Shown here: positions 27,960 through 35,940 of the stretch, one piece after another
Numbering within the stretch: the stretch's first letter is position 1
Layout: each line of letters begins with the position of its first letter
DNA from: an uncultured Clostridia bacterium
Lineage (GTDB): Bacteria > Bacillota > Clostridia > TANB77 > CAG-508
Direction: 5' to 3'
DNA: 64,000 nt
Assembly (NCBI GenBank): GCA_947601495.1
Contig: CANQGE010000002.1
Location: forward strand, 62,001 to 126,000
The notes under the pieces: generated by a model
The model's database searches: none
What the model was told of the DNA's origin: nothing
What the model saw: only the letters and a program-made list of their open reading frames with translations
Made by a program: the position numbers and the translations under genes

Positions 27960-28038
27960 GATAAATTCCTCCCTTTATTACAGAAAATTCTTTTTTTATA
28001 TTTATTTTGAGACTATTTTTTCTCATACCATTTATTTT

Positions 28039-28067
28039 ATTCTACAATAATTGCCCTTCAAAATCAA
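28039..28067 (-). promoter_or_regulatory. Sigma-A promoter of the Tad pilus operon
   Basis: In minus sense TTGATT, 17 nt, TAGAAT. It lies about 80 bp upstream of the cpaB-like start, and no terminator is seen between it and the pilin genes. Confidence 0.7.
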
Positions 28068-28103
28068 TAAACAAGCGTAGTTGTAATGAAAACTTATTTT
28101 TTC

Positions 28104-28121
28104 TGTAACTTTATTGTTACA
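28104..28121. promoter_or_regulatory. Palindrome TGTAAC-N6-GTTACA upstream of pilus promoter
   Basis: Perfect 6-6-6 inverted repeat ending directly before the HAD-gene stop and 36 bp upstream of the -35 of the pilus promoter. In minus sense it is not followed by a T run, so it is not a terminator. The same motif occurs at 62784. Likely activator or regulator binding site. Confidence 0.5.
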
Positions 28122-28997
28122 TTATTTTAGTACATATTTTTTTATTGCTTCCAGCACCCCTTCAGAGTTGTTATCAGCAACAACTGCGTCTGCTATTTCC
28201 TTCATTTTTGGATTGCTGTTTCCCATTACTACACCAAGGCCTGCGCCTAAAATCATTTCTTGGTCATTAATATTATCTCCTATTGCTATTACTTCTTCTT
28301 TTTTTATGTTTAATCTTTCTAAAAGATATTCTATTGCTGTCCATTTATTAACATTTTGATTAGTTATTTCTGTGTAGTAATATTGGATATCTACATCTTC
28401 AGTTCCATCTTTTATTTTCTTCCTAGACATATAAGCAACTTCTAATACATCTATTCCCTCTATTTCTTTTAATTTTTTCATAATACTGTTAAAAATAAAT
28501 TTAGATTCATCACACACTGTAATTTTTAAAAATCTATCTTTTGAAGACTGTTTTATATATTCTTCTATGTTTTGTACTATGTTTATATGAGTTCTTCTTT
28601 CCTCAACTTTTTTTATGTTTTCTTTATGATAAAATAAAATATTATGACTCAAAGAGCTTGCTATAACTTCATCTTCTGTATATACATTATAAAAAAAGCT
28701 ATTAGCTTCACAAATTCTAGCAATTTGCAAAACTTGTTCTTTGCTTAAAAACCTATCATATAAAATTTTTTGATTTTTAATATCAAAAACAGCAGCACCA
28801 TTCCCAGAAATTAAATAATTATCTATGCCAAGTTCTACGGCTATGCTTTCTGTTGAACTAATTGGTCTTCCAGAAGCAAGCACTACTTCCGTTCCTTGAT
28901 TTTTAGCTTCTTTTAAAGCTTTTTTTGTATTTTCTGAAACTTCTCCAAAAGAATTAAGTAATGTTCCATCTAAATCTATTGCCATTAACTTGTACAT
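28122..28997 (-). CDS. Cof-type HAD-IIB phosphatase
   Basis: 291 residues, cytoplasmic sugar-phosphate or nucleotide phosphatase of the YidA/Cof group. Motif I DLDGTLLNSFGEVS with nucleophile Asp at residue 8, motif II LASGRPIS, and the C-terminal motif IAIGDNINDQEMILGAGLGVVMGNS. The C2B cap occupies the middle. The substrate cannot be told from sequence. Single gene with its own promoter and AAAGGAG ribosome binding site. Confidence 0.92.
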   Translation of the reverse strand: MYKLMAIDLDGTLLNSFGEVSENTKKALKEAKNQGTEVVLASGRPISSTESIAVELGIDNYLISGNGAAVFDIKNQKILYDRFLSKEQVLQIARICEANSFFYNVYTEDEVIASSLSHNILFYHKENIKKVEERRTHINIVQNIEEYIKQSSKDRFLKITVCDESKFIFNSIMKKLKEIEGIDVLEVAYMSRKKIKDGTEDVDIQYYYTEITNQNVNKWTAIEYLLERLNIKKEEVIAIGDNINDQEMILGAGLGVVMGNSNPKMKEIADAVVADNNSEGVLEAIKKYVLK

Positions 28998-29029
28998 ATA
29001 CGTTCTCCTTTATATTATATTCGTTTTTT

Positions 29030-29057
29030 ATTATATCATTAAACTTTTTTTTGACAA
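29030..29057 (-). promoter_or_regulatory. Sigma-A promoter of the HAD phosphatase gene
   Basis: In minus sense TTGTCA, 16 nt, TATAAT, followed by the ribosome binding site and ATG at 28997. Confidence 0.75.
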
Positions 29058-29205
29058 TATGATTTTATGTATTTAAATATGTCATTTTAGTTTCAAAATT
29101 TTAAAAAAAATAACTTTTAGAATAAAAAAGTTAAATAATTTTGTCTTATAGTATAACTTTTATTATTGTATATGTTGTAATAAGTTTTATGCTTATAAAG
29201 TAAAA

Positions 29206-29225
29206 AGGCGAGATAATTCTCGCCT
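29206..29225 (-). terminator. Intrinsic terminator of the SASP gene
   Basis: 8-bp GC-rich stem AGGCGAGA/TCTCGCCT with a 4-nt loop, followed in minus sense by TTTT. Starts 22 bp after the SASP stop. Confidence 0.9.
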
Positions 29226-29247
29226 CATTACTTAATTTAGAACAAAC

Positions 29248-29448
29248 TTATTTATTTGTCATTTGGTTTTCAGCTTGTTCTATTAATTTTTTAACCATGT
29301 TACCACCGATTCTACCAGCGTCTCTAGCTGATATATTTCCGTTATAACCGTTTTTTAAATTAACACCAACTTCACTAGCAACTTCATATTTGAATTTTTC
29401 TAATGAATCCATAGCTTCTGGAACTACGTTTTTATTACTTCTTGCCAT
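29248..29448 (-). CDS. Alpha/beta-type small acid-soluble spore protein
   Basis: 66 residues. It has the family marks: KFKYEVASEVGVNLKNGYNG with the GPR protease site at the KYE-A-E segment, and ARDAGRIGGNMVKKLIEQAE. These proteins coat and protect DNA in dormant spores and are degraded by GPR at germination. Strong ribosome binding site (GGAGGTG). Direct evidence that this organism makes endospores, or descends from one that did. Expected regulation by sigma-G; repeated promoter-like units lie upstream. Confidence 0.95.
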   Translation of the reverse strand: MARSNKNVVPEAMDSLEKFKYEVASEVGVNLKNGYNGNISARDAGRIGGNMVKKLIEQAENQMTNK

Positions 29449-29484
29449 TCTAATTCACCTCCGAAATTAATAGTGGATTCTACT

Positions 29485-29615
29485 TTGTTTTAACAAATTG
29501 CTTCACACTATTCATTGTTTTAACAAATTGCTGTATGCTATTTGTTTAAAAGCAAATTACTTTTGTTTTAAGCCATTCGCTATATGCTATTTGCTTAATA
29601 TCATAAATTGCTTGA
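29485..29615. repeat. Imperfect tandem repeats upstream of the SASP gene
   Basis: Unit TTGTTTTAACAAATTGCTNNANNCTATT occurs at 29485 and 29515 (30-bp period). Degraded copies follow from about 29542, 29563 and 29594. In minus sense the units read GCATAnAGCAATTTGTTAAAACAAnG, which puts GNATA-type and CAA-type elements at roughly sigma-G-like spacing. The rest of the 340-bp gap holds only AT-rich sequence and the raiA-side terminator. Confidence 0.55.
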
Positions 29616-29720
29616 AAAATAAATTAATTATAAAAATAATTAATTCATTTTCAATATATATATTGTGTAAATTAGATTTTTTTAAACAAGTAATTTTTGG
29701 AAAATAAAAAAGGAGAAAGT

Positions 29721-29750
29721 AAAAACTCTTCTTTTAAAGAAGAGTTTTTT
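29721..29750. terminator. Terminator of the hibernation factor gene
   Basis: Palindrome AAAAACTCTTC / GAAGAGTTTTT with A and T runs at both ends, so it can work in both directions. It lies 40 bp after the stop of the raiA/hpf gene. Confidence 0.85.
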
Positions 29751-29790
29751 AGTTCTGATTCTGTTAAAAAATTTACTCATTGATTTTGAA

Positions 29791-30330
29791 TTAAACTTCT
29801 GGTTCAACTAATCCATAGTTGTTGCTATCTTTTAATTTAAAAATTACATTTACTTTTCCTGTATCTACATTAACAAATGTAAAGAAAATATTTCCTTTTC
29901 TTTCTTTTAATTTTATTTTTGCATCTTCTATTGAAATTGGTTTAAGATCATAAGCTATTGATTTTATAACTTCTTCTTCAACTTGCTTATCTAAGTTCAT
30001 TCCATCAATGTTCATTTGTTTTAAAGAAGAATCTTTCATCATTTTTTCTTTTCTCGCTTTTGTTTTTCTAATTTGGCCTTCAAGAATATCTATATCTTTA
30101 TCTATTGATGCATATAAATCTCTATCTTCTGTAACAGCTTTATAAGAAAAACCTTTGACTGTAACATACATTTCTGCAATTTCAGAAGATGCGTTTTCTT
30201 TCTTTATTGTAACTGTTACGTCTATATTTTCATCTGCATAATATTTTTCTACTCTAGTTAATTTTTTTGCTACATAATCTTTAATTGCTTCTGTAGCTTT
30301 TAATTCTTTTCCTGTTATAGTAATGTTCAT
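29791..30330 (-). CDS. hpf: Ribosome hibernation promoting factor, long form
   Basis: 179 residues. The N-terminal HPF/RaiA domain (MNITITGKELKATEAIKDYV, DLYASIDKDIDILEGQIRKTK) binds the 30S decoding region. The C-terminal domain (IKSIAYDLKPISIEDAKIKL, FFTFVNVDTGKVNVIFKLKD) dimerises 70S ribosomes into 100S. The start is ATG at 30330, 8 bp after AGGAG; a GTG 9 bp upstream overlaps the ribosome binding site. Own promoter and terminator, so monocistronic. Expected to act in stationary phase and sporulation. Confidence 0.95.
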   Translation of the reverse strand: MNITITGKELKATEAIKDYVAKKLTRVEKYYADENIDVTVTIKKENASSEIAEMYVTVKGFSYKAVTEDRDLYASIDKDIDILEGQIRKTKARKEKMMKDSSLKQMNIDGMNLDKQVEEEVIKSIAYDLKPISIEDAKIKLKERKGNIFFTFVNVDTGKVNVIFKLKDSNNYGLVEPEV

Positions 30331-30366
30331 AATAATCACTCCTTTTTATTTTTGTTTAGTAAAACT

Positions 30367-30395
30367 ATTATATAAGTAAATGCATTATTTTGCAA
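30367..30395 (-). promoter_or_regulatory. Sigma-A promoter of the hibernation factor gene
   Basis: In minus sense TTGCAA, 17 nt, TATAAT, 37 bp upstream of the start codon. Confidence 0.8.
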
Positions 30396-30461
30396 GTAAA
30401 TTATTTTTATTATGCTTCTCCGCATTTTGAAAGATTTTGAACATATTTTATATTCTTTAAA

Positions 30462-30715
30462 GCATTTTTACTCAGTTTAAAATGTTTTTATTCTTTCTTT
30501 TATTCTTCTGCTATGTTTATAATAACTTTATAAGTGACGCGCAGCGACCAAACGAAGCGTAAGCGGAGTGCGATTGGAGCAATCTTTATTTGAGTTTGAA
30601 TTTTTTTCTAATTAAAAGAAGATTGCGACAGCAAGTCACGAGTTAAAGTTATTATAAATATAGCAGAAGAAGTAAATGAATAAAAAATACATTTTCAAAA
30701 GCAAGCAAGAAATGT
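30462..30715. repeat. Long foldback element A
   Basis: Inner arms 30503-30530 and 30644-30671 match at 27 of 28 positions as an inverted repeat. Imperfect complementarity extends outward to about 30462 and 30715, giving arms near 65 bp. The 113-nt core is richer in GC (GCGCAGCGACCAAACGAAGC) and has its own short stems, such as GTGAC/GTCAC and GATTG/CAATC. The right outer arm includes a terminator-like stem (ATACATTTTC with GAAATGTAT, 30687-30717) that would end recO. It accounts for most of the 400-bp gap between recO and hpf. Confidence 0.7.
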
Positions 30716-30743
30716 ATTGGCGTAAATAAATTGAATTCATCAC

Positions 30744-31472
30744 TTACAAAATTTTCTCTAGCTTATATTCCTTTTCTAATTTCTCATTTAAATAAACATT
30801 CGCTATTAGTTCAAGTTCTTTTCTGCAATTTTCTGAAAGCTCAAAAGAAAAAATTTTTTTAGGATCTGCTTTCATAATGTAAATGAGAGCATTTCTTGTA
30901 GGGTCACTTAATTTTAAACTACCTGTATCTTGTTTAGCACAAGAGCTACATTTGCAACCATTATCTTTTATGCTAAAAAAGTTTAAGTTTTCTTTTGTTT
31001 TGCAACTAACACATTCTGTTATGTTTGGTGCAAAGCCTAAAATTTTAAGAAGTCTCATTTTAAAAACAGATGTTATGAAATCTAAATTCTTGTCTGTTTC
31101 TGAAATCATATATAAGGTGTTTAAAAATAATTTTAGAGTGTTAAAAGAATTTTGATTTTCTGTTGTTACATCATTTATTATTTTAGTTATATATGAAGCA
31201 TAAGTTAGTTTATCTAAATCTGTTCTAATGTTATAAAACATTTCTATAGTTTCACAAGAATTTATTGTGTATGTATCTGAGCCTTTGAATAGCATATATT
31301 CTCCAAAGCATAAAAATTGGGTACCGCTAAGAAGAAGACTTTTTGGTCTTCTAGAGCCTTTTGCACTGCACCCAATTTTTCCTAAATTAGGGGTTAAGAT
31401 TGTAAGCATCTTATCAAAATCCCCCATATTATTTTCTGCTATTACTATTCCATTTACCTTTACTTGTTTCAT
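30744..31472 (-). CDS. recO: DNA repair protein RecO
   Basis: 242 residues. RecO helps RecR load RecA and anneals ssDNA. The N-terminal OB domain begins MKQVKVNGIVIAENNMGDFDKMLTIL with LTPNLGKIGCSAKGSRRPKS. The C-terminal domain has a four-Cys zinc site (CVSC near 155-158 and CSSC near 174-177, preceded by CKCS). Last gene of the yqfC-recO block. Its start overlaps the 3' end of yqzL by 44 bp, so it is translationally coupled. The order era-yqzL-recO is as in Bacillus. Confidence 0.95.
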   Translation of the reverse strand: MKQVKVNGIVIAENNMGDFDKMLTILTPNLGKIGCSAKGSRRPKSLLLSGTQFLCFGEYMLFKGSDTYTINSCETIEMFYNIRTDLDKLTYASYITKIINDVTTENQNSFNTLKLFLNTLYMISETDKNLDFITSVFKMRLLKILGFAPNITECVSCKTKENLNFFSIKDNGCKCSSCAKQDTGSLKLSDPTRNALIYIMKADPKKIFSFELSENCRKELELIANVYLNEKLEKEYKLEKIL

Positions 31473-31581
31473 TTAATACTACCTTCATATTTTCTTCTAT
31501 ATTCTCTACTTCTTTAAATTCCAAGTAGGAATTTATGTTTCCAGTTTGTTTAAAAGTATTCCACGCTAAATTTTTTATCAT
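31429..31581 (-). CDS. yqzL: YqzL-family small protein
   Basis: 50 residues, MIKNLAWNTFKQTGNINSYL then EFKEVENIEENMKVV. The W-x-x-F-x-x-T-G-x-I-x-x-Y-L pattern and the place between era and recO identify the YqzL family. The family has no known biochemical role. AAGGAG ribosome binding site. Overlaps the recO start in another frame. Confidence 0.8.
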   Translation of the reverse strand: MIKNLAWNTFKQTGNINSYLEFKEVENIEENMKVVLNETSKGKWNSNSRK

Positions 31582-31641
31582 GTTACTTCTTTCTCCTTCT
31601 TGAATTTATCTTTTGTAATTTTAGAAGATTTATACTGGTAT

Positions 31642-32544
31642 TTATTTTAATTTAAATTTATTTACTATATTATCTTTTTCTTGCCAATCTTCCTTTACTT
31701 TAACCCAAACTTTTAAATTTACTTTAGTTCCAAGCATTTCTTCAATATCTTTTCTTGCGAAGCTGGCTATTTTTTTCAAAAGATTTCCACCTTTTCCAAT
31801 AATTATTCCTTTATGTGATTCTCTTAAGCAATATATTGTTGCATCTATGTCGTGAATTTCTTCTCCTTTAGTTGTTGTTCTTTCTTTAAAACTTTCTATT
31901 TCAACATAAATGCCATGTGGCACTTCATCTTGCAAGAAAAGCAAAGCTTTTTCTCTAATTATTTCTTCTGAAATTTGCTTTACAGTTTGGTCTGTGTATT
32001 CATCATCTGAATAATATTTTGGTCCTTCTGGTAAAAGATTTACTAGTTCTTTTATTAAATCCTCTGTTCCTGATTTCTTTTCAGCTGATATTGGCAATAT
32101 AGCTTTAAAATTATATTCTTTACTATAAATATTTATAAGGTTTAATAGGTCTTGTTTTTTTACTAAATCTATTTTGTTAATTACTAAAATGCAAGGCTTT
32201 TTGCTTTCTATTATTTTGTCTAATATTCTTCTATCTCCTCTGCCAATTTCTTTTGATGTTGCTTCAATTAGAAAAACAATTACATCTACTTCTGAAAACA
32301 TACCAAATGCAGTTTCCACCATAGTTTTGCTAAGCTTGGTTTTTGGTTTATGTATTCCTGGTGTATCTGTAATTATTATTTGATAATTTTCATCATTTAA
32401 AATTGCTTTAATGGCAGTTCTTGTGGTTTGAACCTTGTTTGCTGTTATTGCTACTTTTTCTTTAACTAATGCATTTAATAAAGTAGATTTTCCAACATTA
32501 GTTCTCCCCACTAAAGAAACAAAGCCTGATTTGAATTCTCCCAT
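31642..32544 (-). CDS. era: GTPase Era
   Basis: 300 residues. Ras-like GTPase for 16S rRNA maturation and 30S assembly. G1 GRTNVGKSTLLNALV, G2/T region VQTTRTAIKAI, G3 DTPGIHKPKTKL, G4 NKIDLVKK and G5 ISAEKKSG, followed by the C-terminal KH domain with GIIIGKGGNLLKKIASFARK. Complete. It follows the DUF3048 gene in the same operon. Confidence 0.97.
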   Translation of the reverse strand: MGEFKSGFVSLVGRTNVGKSTLLNALVKEKVAITANKVQTTRTAIKAILNDENYQIIITDTPGIHKPKTKLSKTMVETAFGMFSEVDVIVFLIEATSKEIGRGDRRILDKIIESKKPCILVINKIDLVKKQDLLNLINIYSKEYNFKAILPISAEKKSGTEDLIKELVNLLPEGPKYYSDDEYTDQTVKQISEEIIREKALLFLQDEVPHGIYVEIESFKERTTTKGEEIHDIDATIYCLRESHKGIIIGKGGNLLKKIASFARKDIEEMLGTKVNLKVWVKVKEDWQEKDNIVNKFKLK

Positions 32545-32633
32545 ATTTTTCCTTTTCTTGTTATTGCGTTTGTTTTCTATATTATGTGTTTTTTTAGTAT
32601 GTTTTATTTTTATATTTTTTTGCTCTTTCTATT

Positions 32634-33701
32634 TTATTCTGTAATTGAAACATCTGCATCAATTGGACACACATTAACCCATGTGTTTCCATCATTTACA
32701 TTTATTTCATTACCTTCTAAATCTACATATTTTGTTTGTTCTTTTCTATCTGTTTTGTTGCATTTAATTTTTATTGCCTTACCATTTGTTATATAATATC
32801 CATCAAGCTCGCCAACTGTTACAACATCTTGCCTTCCTTTATTTTCTTTATCATCTAAAGTATAGTTTCTAGCAAATGTTATTATAATGTTTTTTGTTGT
32901 AACATCTTCTTTTGAAATTTCTTCTGTCATTTTTTTATTTTTTGAATATCTTGTATATCTTTTTGTTTCTGGATTATATTCATATTTAACTTTATGACCT
33001 GTTGCATAAGGTATTGTTATGTTATTTGCAATAATTGCATCAGGGCCATCTAAATTAACCTCTTCTGGAACATATTTTAAAACACTTTCTTTTTCAGAGG
33101 TTGTAGCATATTTTTTATCTTCAGCAATTTTCAAAATTGATTCTGTGTTTGTATATGCATTGTGTGGAGCTTTTTTATGTTTTACTCTCCAATATAGAGA
33201 AGTGGCGGTTTGTGGTTTTCCAGTATCATAAACTTGTCCATTTATATTATTTATTCCAAATAATGCCATATCTCCTTGAGCTTGAGGGCTCATTCCAAGA
33301 TGTGCATAAATAGCATCATTTTCCATAGCATAGTCTAAGAAATAATGTCTTGAACTTCTAATTGGTCCCACAGACTCTGCATTTACTCCTTTAAATAATG
33401 CCATTAATCTAGTTTCTCCACCTTCAACAATTATTTCATAAATCATATATGCTTTATCAATTGAAGCTTGTGGCTGTGCATTTGTGTTGTTATCTATCAT
33501 AAATGCAATTGGTCTTGCATTTCCGTTAAAAATTTTAATTTGTGGTTTTTCTGGTTCTACTGGCTCAGGTGCCTCTTCTTCCACATCTGCTTTTGAAACA
33601 CTGTCATCTATTGGTGTTTCTTTTTTTGAATTACGCGTTAATAAAAAAGTTGGAACAGCAATTAATATTACAATTACTACTATAATTATAAATTTTTTCA
33701 T
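32634..33701 (-). CDS. DUF3048 (YerB-like) membrane-anchored protein
   Basis: 355 residues from the ATG at 33701 (GGGGG ribosome binding site). A signal-anchor helix (about residues 3-20) and a Pro/Glu linker lead into the DUF3048 domain. Typical segments are ARPIAFMIDNNTNAQPQASI, AYMIYEIIVEGGETRLMALF, VGPIRSSRHYFLDYAME and AHLGMSPQAQGDM. Family function is unknown; YerB is an extracytoplasmic protein in Bacillus. Its place between dgkA and era is not the Bacillus order. Confidence 0.85.
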   Translation of the reverse strand: MKKFIIIVVIVILIAVPTFLLTRNSKKETPIDDSVSKADVEEEAPEPVEPEKPQIKIFNGNARPIAFMIDNNTNAQPQASIDKAYMIYEIIVEGGETRLMALFKGVNAESVGPIRSSRHYFLDYAMENDAIYAHLGMSPQAQGDMALFGINNINGQVYDTGKPQTATSLYWRVKHKKAPHNAYTNTESILKIAEDKKYATTSEKESVLKYVPEEVNLDGPDAIIANNITIPYATGHKVKYEYNPETKRYTRYSKNKKMTEEISKEDVTTKNIIITFARNYTLDDKENKGRQDVVTVGELDGYYITNGKAIKIKCNKTDRKEQTKYVDLEGNEINVNDGNTWVNVCPIDADVSITE

Positions 33702-33789
33702 AAGTACCCCCAAAACTATTTTTATTAGTTTATTTATAATAAAATTTCTATTATTTTTTCTAGTTTATTATTTTTTATTAACTTAATAT

Positions 33790-34170
33790 TTATTTAACAA
33801 AAAGATTTATTATTTTAGGTAAAAAAATTAATACTCCTATTATAACAGAAAGTATTGAAACAATGAGCACAGCGCCTGATGCAACATCTTTTGCTATTTT
33901 TGCTTTTTCATTGTATTCTTCTGTATATAAATCTACCACTTCTTCTACTGTTGTGTTTATAAATTCAGCAAATAAAACTATAAAAATAATGAAAATAACT
34001 ATTATTAATTCTATTAAACTAACTTTTAATAATATACTAGCTAGTATTGCCAATAGTGCAAAAACTAATTCTATTTTTATGTTATTTTCATTTTTTATAA
34101 CAAATTTTATTCCATTAATTGAATTTTTGAGAGCCTTTAAAAAATTTTGATTTTTCCACTTATTTTTCAT
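33790..34170 (-). CDS. dgkA: Diacylglycerol/undecaprenol kinase family protein
   Basis: 126 residues with three membrane helices. The DgkA motif is clear: FAEFINTTVEEVVDLYTEE followed by KAKIAKDVASGAVLIVSILS. In Gram-positives this family phosphorylates undecaprenol, which feeds cell-wall lipid carrier recycling. The neighbourhood with ybeY and era is the standard one. Confidence 0.93.
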   Translation of the reverse strand: MKNKWKNQNFLKALKNSINGIKFVIKNENNIKIELVFALLAILASILLKVSLIELIIVIFIIFIVLFAEFINTTVEEVVDLYTEEYNEKAKIAKDVASGAVLIVSILSVIIGVLIFLPKIINLFVK

Positions 34171-34258
34171 TTTAACCTCAGAAATAAGCTTATTTTAAAA
34201 TTTGAAACCGTGCTTAACTTTTAGTTCTTAATTTCTAATATCTTAAATTTTTAAACTT

Positions 34259-34732
34259 CTAGTTTCTTAATATGTTTAAGCTTTCTAATACTTTTTCTTC
34301 TTTTTCTCTCATTTGTTTTTTATCTGATTCTTCTATGTGATCTTCTCCCATTAAATGATAAAAACCATGAACTATCATATATGAAAGCTCTCTCTCAAAG
34401 CTATGACCATATTCCACAGCCTGTTCTTTTACTCTATCTACAGAAATTACTATATCTCCTAGAACTTCTTCATGTTCTAGATTTTTCAAATTTGGTATTT
34501 CTTCTTTTTCAAATATAGGAAAAGAAAGCACATCTGTTTCTTTATCTATATTTCTATATTTTTTGTTTAAATCTCTAATGTTTTTAGGTGTTGTTAAAGT
34601 AATGCTCATATATAAATTAGAATTTTGTAAATTTTCAATTTCAAAGCATTTGCTCACAACTTTATTTATTAATTCTTCACATTCTATATTTTCTTTTAAA
34701 TCTAAATACTCTATTTCTACAACTTTTTTCAT
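34259..34732 (-). CDS. ybeY: Endoribonuclease YbeY
   Basis: 157 residues. Zinc-dependent RNase for rRNA maturation. The metal site HGFYHLMGEDH is complete, and the family segments NIRDLNKKYRNIDKETDVLSFP and LGDIVISVDRVKEQA are present. It starts 6 bp after the preceding gene. Confidence 0.95.
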   Translation of the reverse strand: MKKVVEIEYLDLKENIECEELINKVVSKCFEIENLQNSNLYMSITLTTPKNIRDLNKKYRNIDKETDVLSFPIFEKEEIPNLKNLEHEEVLGDIVISVDRVKEQAVEYGHSFERELSYMIVHGFYHLMGEDHIEESDKKQMREKEEKVLESLNILRN

Positions 34733-34738
34733 TTATAT

Positions 34739-35926
34739 TTATCCTTTTTTAATAAAGTGTCCATTAAATTCTCTAGAAGGAGCACCTTTTACAACTCTCA
34801 TTGCACCTAATGCTACTAATTTATTTTTATAGAATTTTCTAACTTCAGCATATTTTTCATATTCATCTGCTGTGTCGTGTAATTCTCTTTTTAAAGATAA
34901 TATTTCTTTTTGATCTGAAGATTTTGTTTTGCTATATGCATCCCAGAACTTTTTATATGCGTCTCTTTCTTCTGGTTTGTCCCAATAAATTTTTGTTGAT
35001 AATAATTTTACATTATAGTCTTCAATTAGTTTTAATAAAAGTTTATAAACTGCTTCTTGCTTTTCTTCTGTAAGTGCTGTAGAAATAAGATTTCTTGTAT
35101 CTTTTAAAAGTTTGCTATAACATTGTTCTGCTGCAACTAATGGCAAACTATGTGTGAATAGAACTCTACTTAAGCCAAGCAAAATCATATTCTTTTCAAG
35201 GAAATCTTTTTCATCTAGTTTTCCTACACTAAATTTTTCATATTCTTCATATTCTTTTAAAACTTTAGCATATTTTTCTGTTCCTTCAACTCTAAATTTT
35301 ATAGGTAAAATTGTTTTTATATAGTCTTCTAAAGTTTCAAATATTTTTTTGTAAAGATCTACTTGATTAATTCTTTTTGCAAGCATTCCATCTGCTAGTT
35401 TTACAGAATAATTTTTTAATATGCCTTTATATATAGAATCCATTTTTTCTACATATATTGGTTCAAATTTTTTAACTATTTTTTCTTTTTTGTTTGCAGT
35501 TAAGCCATCGTAGTCTAAATCTATTAAGAATTTTTGCTTTCTATATTTGTATTCTAAATATTCAGTGTCTTTTAAATGAACAACATTATAATAATTTGCT
35601 AAGGCATCTTTCTCAAAAACAGAAGCCATATGATTTTTAACTTTTTTGTAGATCGAATCCATAATATATTTATCTATTGATTCTAAATATAGTGTGTAGC
35701 TTTCATCATATCTGTTTTGAAGTTGATCTTTTTTGCTAACATCTGTTATATTTTCAGCATTTTTTACTTGCTCAAAATATTTAATAACACTACTTCTTTT
35801 TATGTTTATCATCATTCCGTTAATACCTATTTTTGTAGGTGTTAATAATTTTGTTAATGTACTAGAAACTTTACTAAAAAAAGTTGTGTCATTAGAAAGT
35901 ACTCTCAAACCTCTTTCTTCAGCCAT
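34739..35926 (-). CDS. Hypothetical helical protein, 395 aa, in the usual phoH position
   Basis: Unrecognised. Almost wholly alpha-helical by composition, rich in Lys, Glu, Tyr and Leu, with no signal peptide and no P-loop. It lies exactly where phoH sits between yqfD and ybeY in most Firmicutes, but it lacks the PhoH Walker motifs, so it is not PhoH. Segments such as SSVIKYFEQVKNAENITDVS and FLEKNMILLGLSRVLFTHSL give no family match that I know. AGGAGG ribosome binding site, tight operon spacing. Confidence 0.7.
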   Translation of the reverse strand: MAEERGLRVLSNDTTFFSKVSSTLTKLLTPTKIGINGMMINIKRSSVIKYFEQVKNAENITDVSKKDQLQNRYDESYTLYLESIDKYIMDSIYKKVKNHMASVFEKDALANYYNVVHLKDTEYLEYKYRKQKFLIDLDYDGLTANKKEKIVKKFEPIYVEKMDSIYKGILKNYSVKLADGMLAKRINQVDLYKKIFETLEDYIKTILPIKFRVEGTEKYAKVLKEYEEYEKFSVGKLDEKDFLEKNMILLGLSRVLFTHSLPLVAAEQCYSKLLKDTRNLISTALTEEKQEAVYKLLLKLIEDYNVKLLSTKIYWDKPEERDAYKKFWDAYSKTKSSDQKEILSLKRELHDTADEYEKYAEVRKFYKNKLVALGAMRVVKGAPSREFNGHFIKKG

Positions 35927-35940
35927 TTTATTCCCTCCTA

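Noticed and set aside
30503..30671. tRNA or rRNA fragment in the GC-richer core of foldback A
   Set aside because: No cloverleaf, CCA end or rRNA-like sequence could be found.
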